From NCBI RefSeq assembly GCF_025370935.1, contig NC_133494.1, positions 18,284,394 to 18,348,393 on the forward strand: 64,000 nucleotides of DNA, in the 5' to 3' direction. Below the pieces are notes generated by a model. The model was not told the origin of the DNA and did no database searches. It saw only the letters and a list, made by a program, of their open reading frames with translations. The stretch is from Choristoneura fumiferana (taxonomy: Eukaryota; Arthropoda; Insecta; Lepidoptera; Tortricidae). The translations under genes were made by a program, and so were the position numbers. Within the stretch, counting starts at the first letter, position 1. The number at the start of each line of letters is the position of its first letter. Below are positions 48,970 through 59,927 of this stretch, piece by piece.

Positions 48970-50749
48970 GCTATCGAACCGTGAGCGAGAAATACTAAAA
49001 TATATTACTACTATAGATGGCGTCACCTTGTGAAAATTGCTATCGAACCGTGAGCGAGAAATACTAAAATATATTACTACTATAGATGGCGTCACCTATT
49101 GTGAAAATCGCTATCGAACCGTGAGCGAGAAATACTAAAATATATTACTACTATAGATGGCGTCACCTATTGTGTAAATCGCTATCGAACCGTGAGCGAG
49201 AAATACTAAATTATATTACTACTATAGATGGCGTCACCTATTGTGAAAATCGCTATCGAACCGTGAGCGAGAAATACTAAAATATATTACTACTATAGAT
49301 GGCGTCACCTTGTGTAAATTGCTATCGAACCGTGAGCGAGAAATACTAAATTATATTACTACTATAGATGGCGTCACCTATTGGGAAAATCGCTATCGAA
49401 CCGTGAGCGAGAAATACTAAAATATATTACTACTATAGATGGCGTCACCTATTGTGAAAATCGCTATCGAACCGTGAGCGAGAAATACTAAAATATATTA
49501 CTACTATAGATGGCGTCACCTATCGTGAAAATCGCTATCGAACATGAGCGAGAAATACTAAATTATATTACTACTATAGATGGCGTCACCTATTGTGAAA
49601 ATTTGCTATCGAACCGTGAGCGAGAAATACTAAAATATATTACTACTATAGATGGCGTCACCTATTGTGAAAATCGCTATCGAACCGTGAGCGAGAAATA
49701 CTAAATTATATTAGGTACTACTATAGATGGCGTCACCTATTGTGAAAATCGCTATCGAACCGTGAGCGAGAAATACTAAAATATATTACTACTATAGATG
49801 GCGTCACCTATTGTGAAAATCGCTATCGAACCGTGAGCGAGAAATACTAAATTATATTACTACTATAGATGGCGTCACCGATTGTGAAAATCGCTATCGA
49901 ACCGTGAGCGAGAAATACTAAATTATATTACTACTATAGATGGCGTCACCTATTGTGAAAATCGCTATCGAACCGTGAGCGAGAAATACTAAATTATATT
50001 ACTACTATAGATGGCGTCACCTATTGTGAAAATCGCTATCGAACCGTGAGCAAGAAATACTAAATTATATTACTACTATAGATGGCGTCACCTATTGTGA
50101 AAATCGCTATCGAACCGTGAGCGAGAAATACTAAAATATATTACTACTATAGATGGCGTCACCTATTGTGAAAATCGCTATCGAACCGTGAGCGAGAAAT
50201 ACTAAAATATATTACTACTATAGATGGCGTCACCTATTGTGAAAATCGCTATCGAACCGTGAGCAAGAAATACTAAATTATATTACTACTATAGATGGCG
50301 TCACCTATTGTGAAAATCGCTATCGAACCGTGAGCGAGAAATACTAAATTATATTACTACTATAGATGGCGTCACCTATTGTGAAAATCGCTATCGAACC
50401 GTGAGCGAGAAATACTAAATTATATTACTACTATAGATGGCGTCACCTATTGTGAAAATCGCTATCGAACCGTGAGCGAGAAATACTAAATTATATTACT
50501 ACTATAGATGGCGTCACCTATTGTGAAAATCGCTATCGAACCGTGAGCGAGAAATACTAAATTATATTACTACTATAGATGGCGTCACCTATTGTGAAAA
50601 TCGCTATCGAACCGTGAGCGAGAAATACTAAATTATGTATATTACTACTATAGATGGCGTCACCTATTGTGAAAATCGCTATCGAACCGTGAGCGAGAAA
50701 TACTAAAATATAATATTACTACTATTACATGGCGTCACCTATTGTGAAT
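48970..50749 (+). repeat. Satellite array, 25 x 71 bp
   Basis: Twenty-five head-to-tail units of 71 bp, each with CTATCGAACCGTGAGCGAGA, AATACTAAAATATATTACTA and CTATAGATGGCGTCACCTAT TGTGAAAATCG. Units fall in two types (AAAATATATT and AAATTATATT). The left third mixes both types and carries deletions; the right part (units 13-16 and 19-24) is almost pure second type, as expected from recent local amplification. The last unit is broken (CTATTACATGG). The 64-codon frame inside is chance. Confidence 0.97.
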
Positions 50750-52929
50750 TTTTTTTCAAGCTAATGCAATGTGTACTTACTTAAATTATCTGCTTACTAC
50801 TATCATAAATTTCCCATAAAACTACAGAAAAAAACAAGTTTTTGTTAAAAAAAATATTTTTTCGTCCAGCAACCATTTATACATACATACCCTTGAATAA
50901 TAGAGTATGAATTGACAAGATTTCATATTTATAAGACTATAATTTGATTCGTTCTCTGTATTCTGTTTGGAAAGAGAAAAACGCTGATATTTTTAAAATT
51001 TCGCTACAACTATTAATTAATTTATTACAATTTTTTTAAGATGTGCTTATTCTAAAAGGGCATAACTCCAAAACTACGACACAATAGATCCATTACTTTT
51101 GTCTAGTCTGTTAAAAAAAAGATCACGTAAATCTGACGTAGACGTTGCATAGAGACGTTGTCAAAATTATGACAGCTCCTTTTTCTGGTGAAAAAGGCAA
51201 AGGAAACATATCTATACTGTCGTAGTGTTGGCAAATTCAGCCATATTTTTTAATTTTTTTGTATTTTTTTAAATATGGATAAATTAATTATCATAAATAT
51301 TTTCCCATGTTCAGGAGGCAAAACTCTTTCGATTCCTGTAGTAATTTACAGATGTTCAAAAAATGAAATCTTGTCAATTCTACCCTCAAATTTTTACAAA
51401 TCTCGTGTTTCACTGGAAATATTTAATTTGCAAACAAGTAAAGAATCGACCATTTTATTTATTTAGGTCATTCAATGACGCGTATAAAATTTGCTAGCGG
51501 CAAGGCGAAACGGGTTCGATTGAATAAATACCTATCTTTTTGATATAGAATTTTTTTTTTAGGGTTCTGTATTTATGCATACCTAGGTACAATTAACAGA
51601 AAAAAAAACAGCAAAAATCAACGCGTGGCACAATTTGATAGGTCTTTTAAAACACTTTAAGGTTTCTAAAAAAGCTTGTTTGTACTCAAATGTCATTTTT
51701 GACAGATATTAAAAGTTTTATTTAACTTGCAATGTATCTTGTCTTGTATGTATTTATGTATGTGCGGGTCAAATCTTGCAAGTTAAATTTGACCAACTTA
51801 TAGTAGTCGGATTGTCTTTAATTTTGGCATACTTATGTAAATTGCGCGACAATCAATAATCTAGTAGTGACATCCTGGTAGTTCGGCCAGGACCGTCTCC
51901 GCAGGATGGAACTCTTCAACGCTTAATGGCATCAACTTGAAATTTGGTATGCAAATTTAGTTAGTTTTGGTGGCAATGCAAATACAATCAACTAAAAGTA
52001 CAGTCAGCAAAAAAAAGCTTGTATTAAAAATGAAATTTTTACCAAAAACTTGTTTTTAACTTATTTCAAGTTTATTTAACTTGCATAGTTTGTATGTGTT
52101 TCCCATCGTGTAGCTTAAATTTTTAAGAAAATCCACGACAACCACACGTCTTTTGACATCGAGATATTTGTGGATTACGGTAAACCTTTGTTGTATTAAG
52201 CCTTGTGAGAGCCTTTGAAGTTCTGTTGTCTCAAGTTTAATAATGTGTCAGGTTTTAGGTCGGATTAATGTAATGAAGCGTACCTTTTTAAGGTTCCTTA
52301 ACTCAAAAGGAACCCTTGTAGGATCACTGCGCTGTCTGCCATGGGTTTCTGGTAGCTTCTCTTTGAGTTTAAGTTTCATTTTAAGTATCTTCAACACGTT
52401 ATATACCTGTCAGTTACATGTACATAAGCGTACTTGGAAATTAAGTTGGTGATACATCTAGCAAATGTTTGTTATAAACTAAGTTGAGGATGTACTGGCG
52501 TCAAAGGGAAAGTTTGCTATGCGATGACGCATGCAAGCAAAGTTATAATTGTTTTGGAGTTTGAAATAACTTCGTAACGTAGGACCTATGACAGCGTGGT
52601 GTCTTAAAGTGTCACAATTCAAACTCACATCAAAAAAGAACGAAAAATGTACGAAATCGTACGCTAATTAAAAAAATTGTACTACACCTAATTACGAGAA
52701 AACATTGATCAATATGTCACCGCCAGGAAGAATACTTTCTGGCCGGCGCTATCTATTTCAGTATCTAGCAGTCAAGTTTCATAATTTCTTGTGAATCAAA
52801 AAATATATACGAAAAATGTACGAAATTGTACGCTAATTAACAAAAAATGTATTTCACATGTACTTACAAGAAAACAGTATGCTTCCTAGCGGAGTCCTAT
52901 TGAACATCGTTTTCTCGTTAGTGCGTGTA
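50750..52929. other. Unclassified, with short repeat traces
   Basis: Mostly AT-rich and single-copy-looking. 52290-52330 has an RP1-like end (AGGTTCCTTAACTCAAAAGG AACCC). AATGTACGAAATCGTACGCT AATTA occurs at 52646 and again (GAAATTGTACGCTAATTAAC) at 52820, about 175 bp apart. A 69-codon frame at 52243-52452 has no support. Confidence 0.4.
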
Positions 52930-52934
52930 CTAGG

Positions 52935-53392
52935 TTTTTGTAGGGTTCCGTGCCCAAAGGGTGCCAACAGAACTCAATTACTGATACTCCACTGTCTGTC
53001 TGTCCGTCCGTCTGTCACAGGGCTCTATCTCTTGAGTCGTAATAGTTAGACACTTGAAATGTTTACAGATTATGTATAACTGTGGCCGCTATAACAACAA
53101 ATACTAAAAACAGAATAAAATAAATACATGGTCTCCCATACAACAAACGTAATTGTTTGCCGTTTTTTGCTCAATATTAATAACGACAACAGGTAGACGC
53201 TTGAAATATTCACAGAACCTTTAGTTGTATAATCACTTTAAAAATAAATAATGAAATTAAAATAAAATAAATATTTAAGGAGGACTCCCATACAAAACTT
53301 GAACACTTGATTTTTTAGCTGTTTTTTGCTAATTTCGAATGTTGTATAGATAATGCTACGGAACCCTTCGAGTCCGACTCGCACTTGGCCTC
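52935..53392 (+). repeat. RP1-related repeat with CGAGTCCGACTCGC end
   Basis: Starts TAGGGTTCCGTGCCCAAAGG GTGCC and ends CTACGGAACCCTTCGAGTCC GACTCGCACTTGGCC. The interior (TTGAGTCGTAATAGTTAGAC...AACTGTGGCCGC) matches 59370-59632 in reverse, defining a second RP1 subfamily. Confidence 0.72.
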
Positions 53393-53484
53393 CCGGGAGC
53401 ACTTGGGAGCTCCCGATCGATTCGGCACTACACTATTTTAGGCTTGATCCAAAATAACCTAGCCGTGCCTACAAACGTCCATTA

Positions 53485-53680
53485 GGATATAGACTTTGAA
53501 CATGAAACTACCGTAAGACTCGCTCATATTTTAATTAAATTAATCCGGATAACCTCATGTCTTAAATCGAGCTAACTTGCTTCGGGCTAATTCGTTGCCC
53601 TTTTTCTCGGGGCTAACATGTCGCGCTAAACTCGATTTAAGACGTGGACTGTCCGGATTATTTCGTTAAATAAGATATAA
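53485..53680 (-). mobile_element. FB1 foldback element, inverted and diverged
   Basis: Left end GAACATGAAACTACCGTAAG ACTCGCTCAT is the FB1 3' motif on the minus strand. The arms are AATCCGGATAACCTCATGTC TTAAATCGAG and CTCGATTTAAGACGTGGACT GTCCGGATT. The core is reduced to GCTTCGGGCTAATTCGTTGC CC. Confidence 0.75.
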
Positions 53681-54048
53681 ACTGTCCAGCAGTGGCGTGG
53701 TGCCGTAACCAATTGATTCTCACGAAGACGAAGACGCTTCTGACAATCAGTAAAACAGACTCGCGAAATCCGAAGTAATAGAATAATAATCATCATCATC
53801 ATCTTCAACTTGGTCTATATCATTTATTCACAAGAAAATATGGTGTACCTACAAAAATGTCTTATGGTAAACAGCAGTCCCTTAATACATTCAGCTGTCA
53901 GAGGCGTCTGAATTTTTTTGGCCTAATACTTACATTAAGCGTCAAGATTGAAACTATACATACGTATAGTCCTGCATACGTCTAGGACGTAGGGACGTCC
54001 AGTGCGGTATGGGAATCTCACATAGGTACAGGTCGTTTCACAAGAGCT

Positions 54049-54157
54049 GCAGGGCTACTACGAAACTCGAAGTTCGTATCGTACCGTCCCTCTCGCTCTC
54101 ATATTAAATAGTATAAGTGTCACGAACTTCGAGTTTCGAGTTTCGCAGTAGCCCTGC
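54049..54157. mobile_element. MITE (GCAGGGCTACTACGAAACTC)
   Basis: GCAGGGCTACTACGAAACTC GAAGTTCGT is answered by ACGAACTTCGAGTTTCG...GCAGTAGCCCTGC. GTACCGTCCCTCTCGCTCTC lies in the loop. Related to the arms of 44665-45096. Confidence 0.8.
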
Positions 54158-54257
54158 TGGCACGAATAGATTGAATGAGCGAATGAAAGTATGTGTGTGT
54201 TACCTATTTGAATACACTTCGCACAAATATGAAAATGTAAAAAAAATACTAAATAAA

Positions 54258-54512
54258 TAATAAATATCATGGGACACTTGACACCAATTGACCTATTCCC
54301 AAACTAAGCAAGGCTTGTACTATGGACACTAGGCAATGGATAAACATACTTATATAGATAAATACATACTTAAATACATATATATTAAACATCCAAGACC
54401 CGAGAACAAACATTCGTATTATGCATACAAATATCTGCCCCGGCCGGGATTCGAACCCGGGACCTCAAGCTTCCTAGTCAGGTTCTCTAACCACTTGGCC
54501 ATCCGGTCGTCG
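54258..54512 (-). mobile_element. SINE-A
   Basis: Complete copy on the minus strand with intact A and B boxes; the haplotype copy after the gap begins inside this element (61862). Confidence 0.88.
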
Positions 54513-54609
54513 GTGTCATGCATCTGTTTTCTTACAAAAAATTCTGAATGACATAATTTTCGTTCAATCAATTCGTGCCAGTTCTTGTGAATCAACCTAC
54601 ATCATTGTT

Positions 54610-54755
54610 TTTTTTCGAATGTTTGTGCAGGTATTGTTTTATTTTACCGTAAAGTAAATAACAGATGTAATTCCATACGTAAATTCAGAGGTGCGACCCA
54701 AGGCTCGAACGCACGATCCTCTGCTTGATAACCCTCTGATTGAACCACTAGGCTA
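54610..54755 (-). mobile_element. SINE-C fragment
   Basis: TGTTTGTGCAGGTATTGTTT...CAGAGGTGCGACCCAAGGCT CGAACGCACGATCCTCTGCT T...GAACCACTAGGCTAGTACC; the 5' half only. Repeated at 62100-62245 after the gap. Confidence 0.8.
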
Positions 54756-54883
54756 GTACCAAAATATAAAAAGTATACCTACCTATTACTACATATTATT
54801 ATTATTTTCTTGTATTTTTCTTTAATTTTATAATGTAGTTTTTAAGTACTTTATTTAAAAAAAAAACATTCTGCCAAGTTTCT

Positions 54884-55003
54884 TGCGGCGCATTCTTCTT
54901 GGCAATGATGGTCTTTCCGAAAGCGCTGGTAGTTTAAAAAATGACGTGTAAAAGTGCCCATTGCGGCCTATTTACTGAATAAATGATTTGAATTTGAATA
55001 CCT
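54884..55003 (+). mobile_element. Repeat-E, full 3' end
   Basis: CTTGCGGCGCATTCTTCTTG to ACTGAATAAATGATTTGAAT TTGAAT. Repeated at 62387-62507. Confidence 0.8.
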
Positions 55004-55195
55004 ACGCCAGTAGTATAAATGCTCAATACATTACATACTTAAGCCAAATTTACAACTGAGCAACAAGCAACAGGCGTAAACATTATGAAAGCGACAGAGT
55101 TCCAATCGATTATTATAATCGCGAATGAATATTCAGCTATGGTCCGAGCGTGGGCTTAGAACAACTGGAGCGATGTAAAACAAAATTATCAAAAT

Positions 55196-55425
55196 TATTA
55201 TCTTGCTCGCTAATCCTGCCGTGAAGCAGCAGTGCTTGCACTGTTGTGTTTCGGCATGGAGAGTAAGACAACCGGTGAAATTACTGGCACTTGAGGTATC
55301 CCATCTTAGGCCTCTAGGTTGGCAAGGCATCTGCAATCCCCCTGGTGTTGCAGATGTTTATGGGCAGTGGTGATCTCTTACCATCAGGAGACCCACTTGC
55401 TTGTTTGCCATCCAGTCGAATGAAA
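55196..55425 (+). mobile_element. Repeat-D, 5'-truncated
   Basis: Starts ATTATCTTGCTCGCTAATCC TGCC and ends GTTTGCCATCCAGTCGAATG AAATAATAG. Repeated at 62698-62908, where CACTTGAGGT is deleted. Confidence 0.82.
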
Positions 55426-55472
55426 TAATAGTAATAATAATAATTTTGTCTGACAATATTTAAGAAAACATC

Positions 55473-55605
55473 TACAGTCACTAGCGCCAATATTTGACAC
55501 AATGAAGAGTGCATAAATATTTGAAACGACTTTATTTCTAGGGCCTGTAAGGCGTATCAGATATTTTGCACGGTCCGCTGTAGCAGATTTTTATGCAGAT
55601 GCAGG
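55473..55605. mobile_element. MITE-like repeat, as 9468-9622
   Basis: TACAGTCACTAGCGCCAATA TTTGACACAATG to GCAGATTTTTATGCAGATGC AGGTGATG; its right end differs from the copy at 62958-63096, which ends GCAGGTGCCTGTAT. Confidence 0.7.
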
Positions 55606-55631
55606 TGATGACAATAGTAGATTGATAACCA

Positions 55632-56218
55632 AGGGTGGAAAGTGATCCATTTCACCCGAGATATTTATATAGTTCGAGGGGAAATGGGTAATTTCACCCG
55701 AGTTAGACACTCTACTTTTCATTTCGACTGTGAGGAAAGTGAAATACTACAAAAAAAAATGAGAATAATAATAAATTGAATTTACTTATATCCAACCACC
55801 AACGGTACCTTTTCGACTGGCCACTTGCCACGGCCGACGGTACTATTAATAAAAATCGAGTTGGTCACGACCAAGGAGCTTATATACAAAACTGCAGGTT
55901 GAACGCCTAACGAACGACCTTTATTACTTATTTATATATTCCATCTCTTTTTTTCACATTTCACGAATGACTTTCATCTCTTTCTTAACCTAACTAAAGA
56001 AAGAGATGGAATATGTACGTGACGTAATAAAGATCTAATTTCTTGTTTCAAGCGGATGTTCGGCGTTCAACCTCCAGTGTTGTATATAAACTCCTTGGTC
56101 ACGACGTGCATCTAGATGGCCATGCCGAAACGTGGAAAAAAAAGTGTCATTGACGTAACTCAATTATCTTAGACTCCGTGGCTAATCGAAAAATTAAAAA
56201 AAAAATACTTTCCACCCT
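55632..56218. mobile_element. 587-bp TIR element with internal foldback, present in one haplotype copy
   Basis: Terminal AGGGTGGAAAGT and ACTTTCCACCCT. Inside, a second inverted pair of about 100 bp (GTCACGACCAAGGAGCTTAT...CATCTCTTT at 55865-55950, and AAAGAGATGG...ATAAACTCCTTGGTCACGAC at 56003-56106) folds around a short loop. It is absent from the otherwise matching segment after the gap. No coding. Confidence 0.78.
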
Positions 56219-56663
56219 AGAGATGAAAACGCAATTTTCCACCTGGCTATCTACCCATGAAAATTAAACTTTCCGCACAAGAGAGATGAAAAGGATGCTT
56301 CCCTTGATGCGGTGCAGAAAGGTTAAGAATCACATTAAAAAAGAATCACATTTATTCAAATTCATGTCTTCCGCTCTCTAATTTTGATTACGGGACTTTT
56401 TTTTTTGAGGTCGATCGGTTTGTAAATGCTTTGCGGGAAATAAAACAGAATCTAAGTCACGAAGTCACAAGGGAGTTCCGAGGTACTTAATAAATAATAA
56501 AAATGCAACAAAATTTATAACCTTATTCTGTTAAGTCAGTTGCCTACAAAGAGATACTCCGTTAGAATAAACTTTGTTTTTTTATATCGGCTGTCTGACT
56601 GTGAGACTAGATATTTTCATACTCACAATGTATTATTAAATTTCTTAACCTCAACCTGCTTTC

Positions 56664-56813
56664 TTAAGCCGAGTTCAGACTAGCAAGAAAAATCGTGCAA
56701 GTTGGATTACATTGTGACTCTACAAAGCGAACGGGCTTGAAGCGGTCAATTGAGTGATGCAAAGTATTGTAACTTGCACAATTTTTCTTGCTAATCTAAA
56801 CTCAGCTTTAAAT
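56664..56813. mobile_element. Palindromic MITE, as 11000-11134
   Basis: TTAAGCCGAGTTCAGACTAG CAAGAAAAATCGTGC and GCACAATTTTTCTTGCTAAT CTAAACTCAGCTTTAA. Repeated at 63478-63607. Confidence 0.8.
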
Positions 56814-57192
56814 CCGCCCTTCAATATTTAAAAAGCTAAATGTCCAAATACGAGAAATATTAACCCTTCAAACAAATACGATATTTAAAATCCAAAATGG
56901 CGCTCGTTGGTCTTTTGTGCAAATATTAATTTAGCAGATATTTGCTCAGTAGGTTTGAGGTCCGAGCGTGTAATTTGACGGTTTGTTTAAGCAAAAAGAA
57001 AACAATTGAATCCCGGCAGATTTTGATATTTTAGGTTTCGAAATGTGGGTATGAGAATACAGACGATAGCAGGTAATTAGTAAGCACTAGAAGTACTAGC
57101 AACAACTGAAAAAAAAAACAGTTTTTCACTTATTAAATCATCATGCTTGTGAACATTGTATTTATGGTTGGGGACACAAAATGACTTTTTAA

Positions 57193-58051
57193 GACTCTAT
57201 TGCATAAAGTAAAATCTTCGTCTAAGACAGCGGCACCAAAAACGAACAATAAAAGTTTATGAAATACCGCTTTTTGTATTAAGTTTATGAGTAAATAAAT
57301 TAAATCATATCACTATAATAAGGTAAGTTATTAGTATTGAAATAACAATATATGAAAATATCAAGTGTTCAAAGGGCTTTGTCTAAACGTCTTTAAATCG
57401 TGTATGTTTATTTATTGTACAGTAAGGGGTAAATTATATACTTACATAATGTTGCAGTTTAAGTTGCTCACAATCAAATTGAAGAGTAGAGTGTACCGTA
57501 CAACTTATTCATAAAACCCATTTTACTCTCGACTTAACTATCAGCCATCACCTGCGGCTTGGGTGGATCGGTTGGTCTTGAATAAAATGACACGTTTTAG
57601 GCATTTTTTGTATAATCTAGTATTTTTAACTACTACCTGAAAAGTATGGCAGCTAAAATAGAAACTTTCACAAGCAATCTCGAACTTTAATGAATTTTAG
57701 GTTCACAAACTAGTTTCAACTAGTTCCAACTAGAACGAAGCACTCGGAACCGGATTTATCTCGACAAAAAAAAGAGCAAAAATTGAATTTTTTTTTTTGC
57801 ATAGAATTAGCAGACATACCTGCGATTTTTGAATGAATATTACCAGGGATTGAAGTTCACGGCCATTTCGAGTTGTCATAGTATGTAATCTTAATTATAC
57901 CTAGTGCCATCCACGAAGACGCGAGATTTCGTCAAAATTAGACATTAATGACATTGTTATAAGAACCACGGCACGCATCATCGTGAATGACTACCTATAA
58001 CTATATTAATGATATTCATACATTCAAATAAAATATAAAAGTAAATAAAAA
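57193..58051. other. No recognisable feature
   Basis: 57204-57240 (GCATAAAGTAAAATCTTCGT CTAAGAC) matches part of the 38833-39030 frame. The rest is unclassified. Confidence 0.4.
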
Positions 58052-58675
58052 TCCATTCTAATATTATAAATGCGAAAGTGATTGTTTTTTATATCGATAC
58101 CTCCTACGTATACTGGTACAAGTGACAAATTTCTGATTTTTAGTTTTTGCATTTTTGTGATTAATATTTCCTTATTTACCTACACAAAATTTGACGGATA
58201 TTCCTATTAGTTTTGGAAATAAAGTGACGTATATGAATGCATCTAACACCGTTTTGCTAATCGGTACAACGTATACTGAGGCAACCGACATGCACCACTA
58301 TACGCGGCACCGATATTGTCGCGGGGCCGGGGAAGTCGAGTGTAACTGGCAGTTGCCTCAGTGTACGCGCTAGCCGTCGCTGCGTGCGGACCGTTTAAAA
58401 CTGTTCTACGAGCACATAATTTGATAGTTTATATAAAAAAAAACATGTTTTGGTTTGGCGAGACCACAATAGCCGTATTTCTCATAGACAGTCATGGAAA
58501 CTAAATCCAATGTGAAACCTTTTCGTGATCTATTTCGCTATGATTTTCTTTGGCAAATGTATGGGATGTCAACATAACATTGGTAGTACAACGGTTCCAC
58601 CCCAGTACCAGTACGTGATTCAATTTCCTCGGCTATACCTACATGTACGCGTGCTAGAAATATAACATTGCATAT

Positions 58676-58826
58676 TAGGGCTACTGATTACTAATACGAT
58701 ATAAGTGGGAAAAACATCGAAATTAGAAGTCTTCTTGCGACTCCACTTCCATACAAAACTTTTTTTTCGAATCACAGTATTTTTCTACTTGGACCATATT
58801 AGTAATTAGTAGCCCTAATGTGGTTT
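58676..58826. mobile_element. Small foldback MITE
   Basis: AGGGCTACTGATTACTAATA CGATATAAGTGGGAAAAA at the left pairs with TTTTCTACTTGGACCATATT AGTAATTAGTAGCCCT at the right. Confidence 0.75.
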
Positions 58827-58875
58827 AAAGTATAATACAGGGTTTTAATAACACCCTATACACATTTTTTTATAC

Positions 58876-59019
58876 ACACCTAAGAAATGGTACCTGGCTA
58901 TGTATATGGCGAAAACGGGTAAACCGTATGAAGTTATAGAAGTTTCCCAAGACTCAGAAACAGACAGAAAATTTAAATCTATTGTCAAGAAGACATTAAT
59001 ATATAAGGCGTATTATTAA
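58876..59019 (+). pseudogene. Unrecognised coding remnant 1
   Basis: An open frame of 47 codons, TPKKWYLAMYMAKTGKPYEV then IEVSQDSETDRKFKSIVKKT, ends at TAA (59017-59019). Balanced composition and a mix of charged and aromatic residues make it look like real former coding sequence, unlike the AT-rich surroundings. It lies inside the TIR element, so it may derive from its transposase or from a captured host exon. No family is recognised. Confidence 0.35.
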
Positions 59020-59194
59020 AATTAATGATTATATCATGGATAGGGAAATTGGAAATAATTCCGATCCGCATTGGCGAGTGCTTACTCCAAATAGCGAATT
59101 GAGAACTGTTTAAATATGTAGTTGTGTTAAATACTTGTGATGTATAGATATCACTAAAATATGATTGTAAATCTGTTTACAAAATATACCCAGG

Positions 59195-59310
59195 TTTATT
59201 GCCAGACTCTTCTCAACAGAGGTTTTTACGAACCGGTGGTAAATTTTTTGACATTCATAAGTGCTTGTTACAATCTAAATTGAATAAAGATATTTTGACT
59301 TTGACTCAAT
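59195..59310 (+). mobile_element. LINE 3' tail
   Basis: ACTCTTCTCAACAGAGGTTT...GAATAAAGATATTTTGACTT TGACTC: AATAAA followed by a (TTTGAC)n-type tail. Inserted in the TIR element. Confidence 0.6.
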
Positions 59311-59369
59311 ATTTCATGTCAAAGCTTGTCTTAAGCAAAGTGCCAATCAGACTCGCGACGAAGGGTTCC

Positions 59370-59632
59370 GTACCATCTATACAACTTCATTAGGATTAGC
59401 AAAAAAATGGCAAAAAAAAAACATTTGTTGTATGGGGGCCCCCTTAAATATTTATTCTGATCTATTTTTTGTTATATATATATTATATCGACTACAGTTA
59501 TACATAATCTGTGAAAATTTCAACTGTCTAACTATCATGGTTCATGAGATACAGCCTGGTGACAGACGGACGGACAGCGAAGTAGTATAAAGTAGTAGGG
59601 TTTCCGTTTATACCCTTTGGGTACGGAACCCT
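59370..59632 (-). repeat. RP1 repeat, second subfamily
   Basis: AAGGGTTCCGTACCATCTAT at the left, GACAGACGGACGGACAGCGA and TACCCTTTGGGTACGGAACC CT at the right, with TATGGGGGCCCCCTTAAATA inside. Reverse of 52935-53392. Confidence 0.72.
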
Positions 59633-59927
59633 GAAGAGGCACAAAAAGCTAAACCGTTATGTGGATACAAATGGGTGCGATGCGATATATGTATCACATG
59701 AGGAACCTTTCACAATAAAATATGAGTACACATTTGAACAGGAATACGAATCCATTGAATGTGCTTCCATTAATTTAAAGCACTTAATACAATTACTTTT
59801 CTTAATAAAACCATTTATATTTCAAGTGAGGTTTTTTATAAAGGTATATTTCTGTATTTTGTATAGCACGTTTAAAACATTACTAGCGGTATATTGGTAC
59901 AAGTGGCATGCTAATGTTAGCGTATAA
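59631..59927 (+). pseudogene. Unrecognised coding remnant 2
   Basis: Immediately after the RP1 copy an open frame reads LKRHKKLNRYVDTNGCDAIY, then VSHEEPFTIKYEYTFEQEYE and SIECASINLKHL before becoming hydrophobic and AT-driven towards the stop at 59927. The first 50 residues look like genuine protein. It may be the continuation of 58876-59019, split by the LINE tail and RP1 insertions. No ATG start and no family match. Confidence 0.35.

Larger units (their letters stand above)
54374..57192 (+). repeat. Duplicated segment, copy 1 (probable haplotype 1)
   Basis: Co-linear with 61862-64000 over its entire length, differing by scattered substitutions, small indels and one 0.7-kb block (55606-56290) present only here. 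See the finding on haplotype duplication. Confidence 0.9.

Noticed and set aside
49510..49704. Open frame inside the satellite array
   Set aside because: It is an accident of repeat units lacking stops in one frame; the 71-bp unit is not a multiple of three and the peptide is not conserved between units.
48970..50749. CRISPR-like array of regular repeats
   Set aside because: Units are contiguous 71-bp tandem repeats with no unique spacers, in an animal genome.
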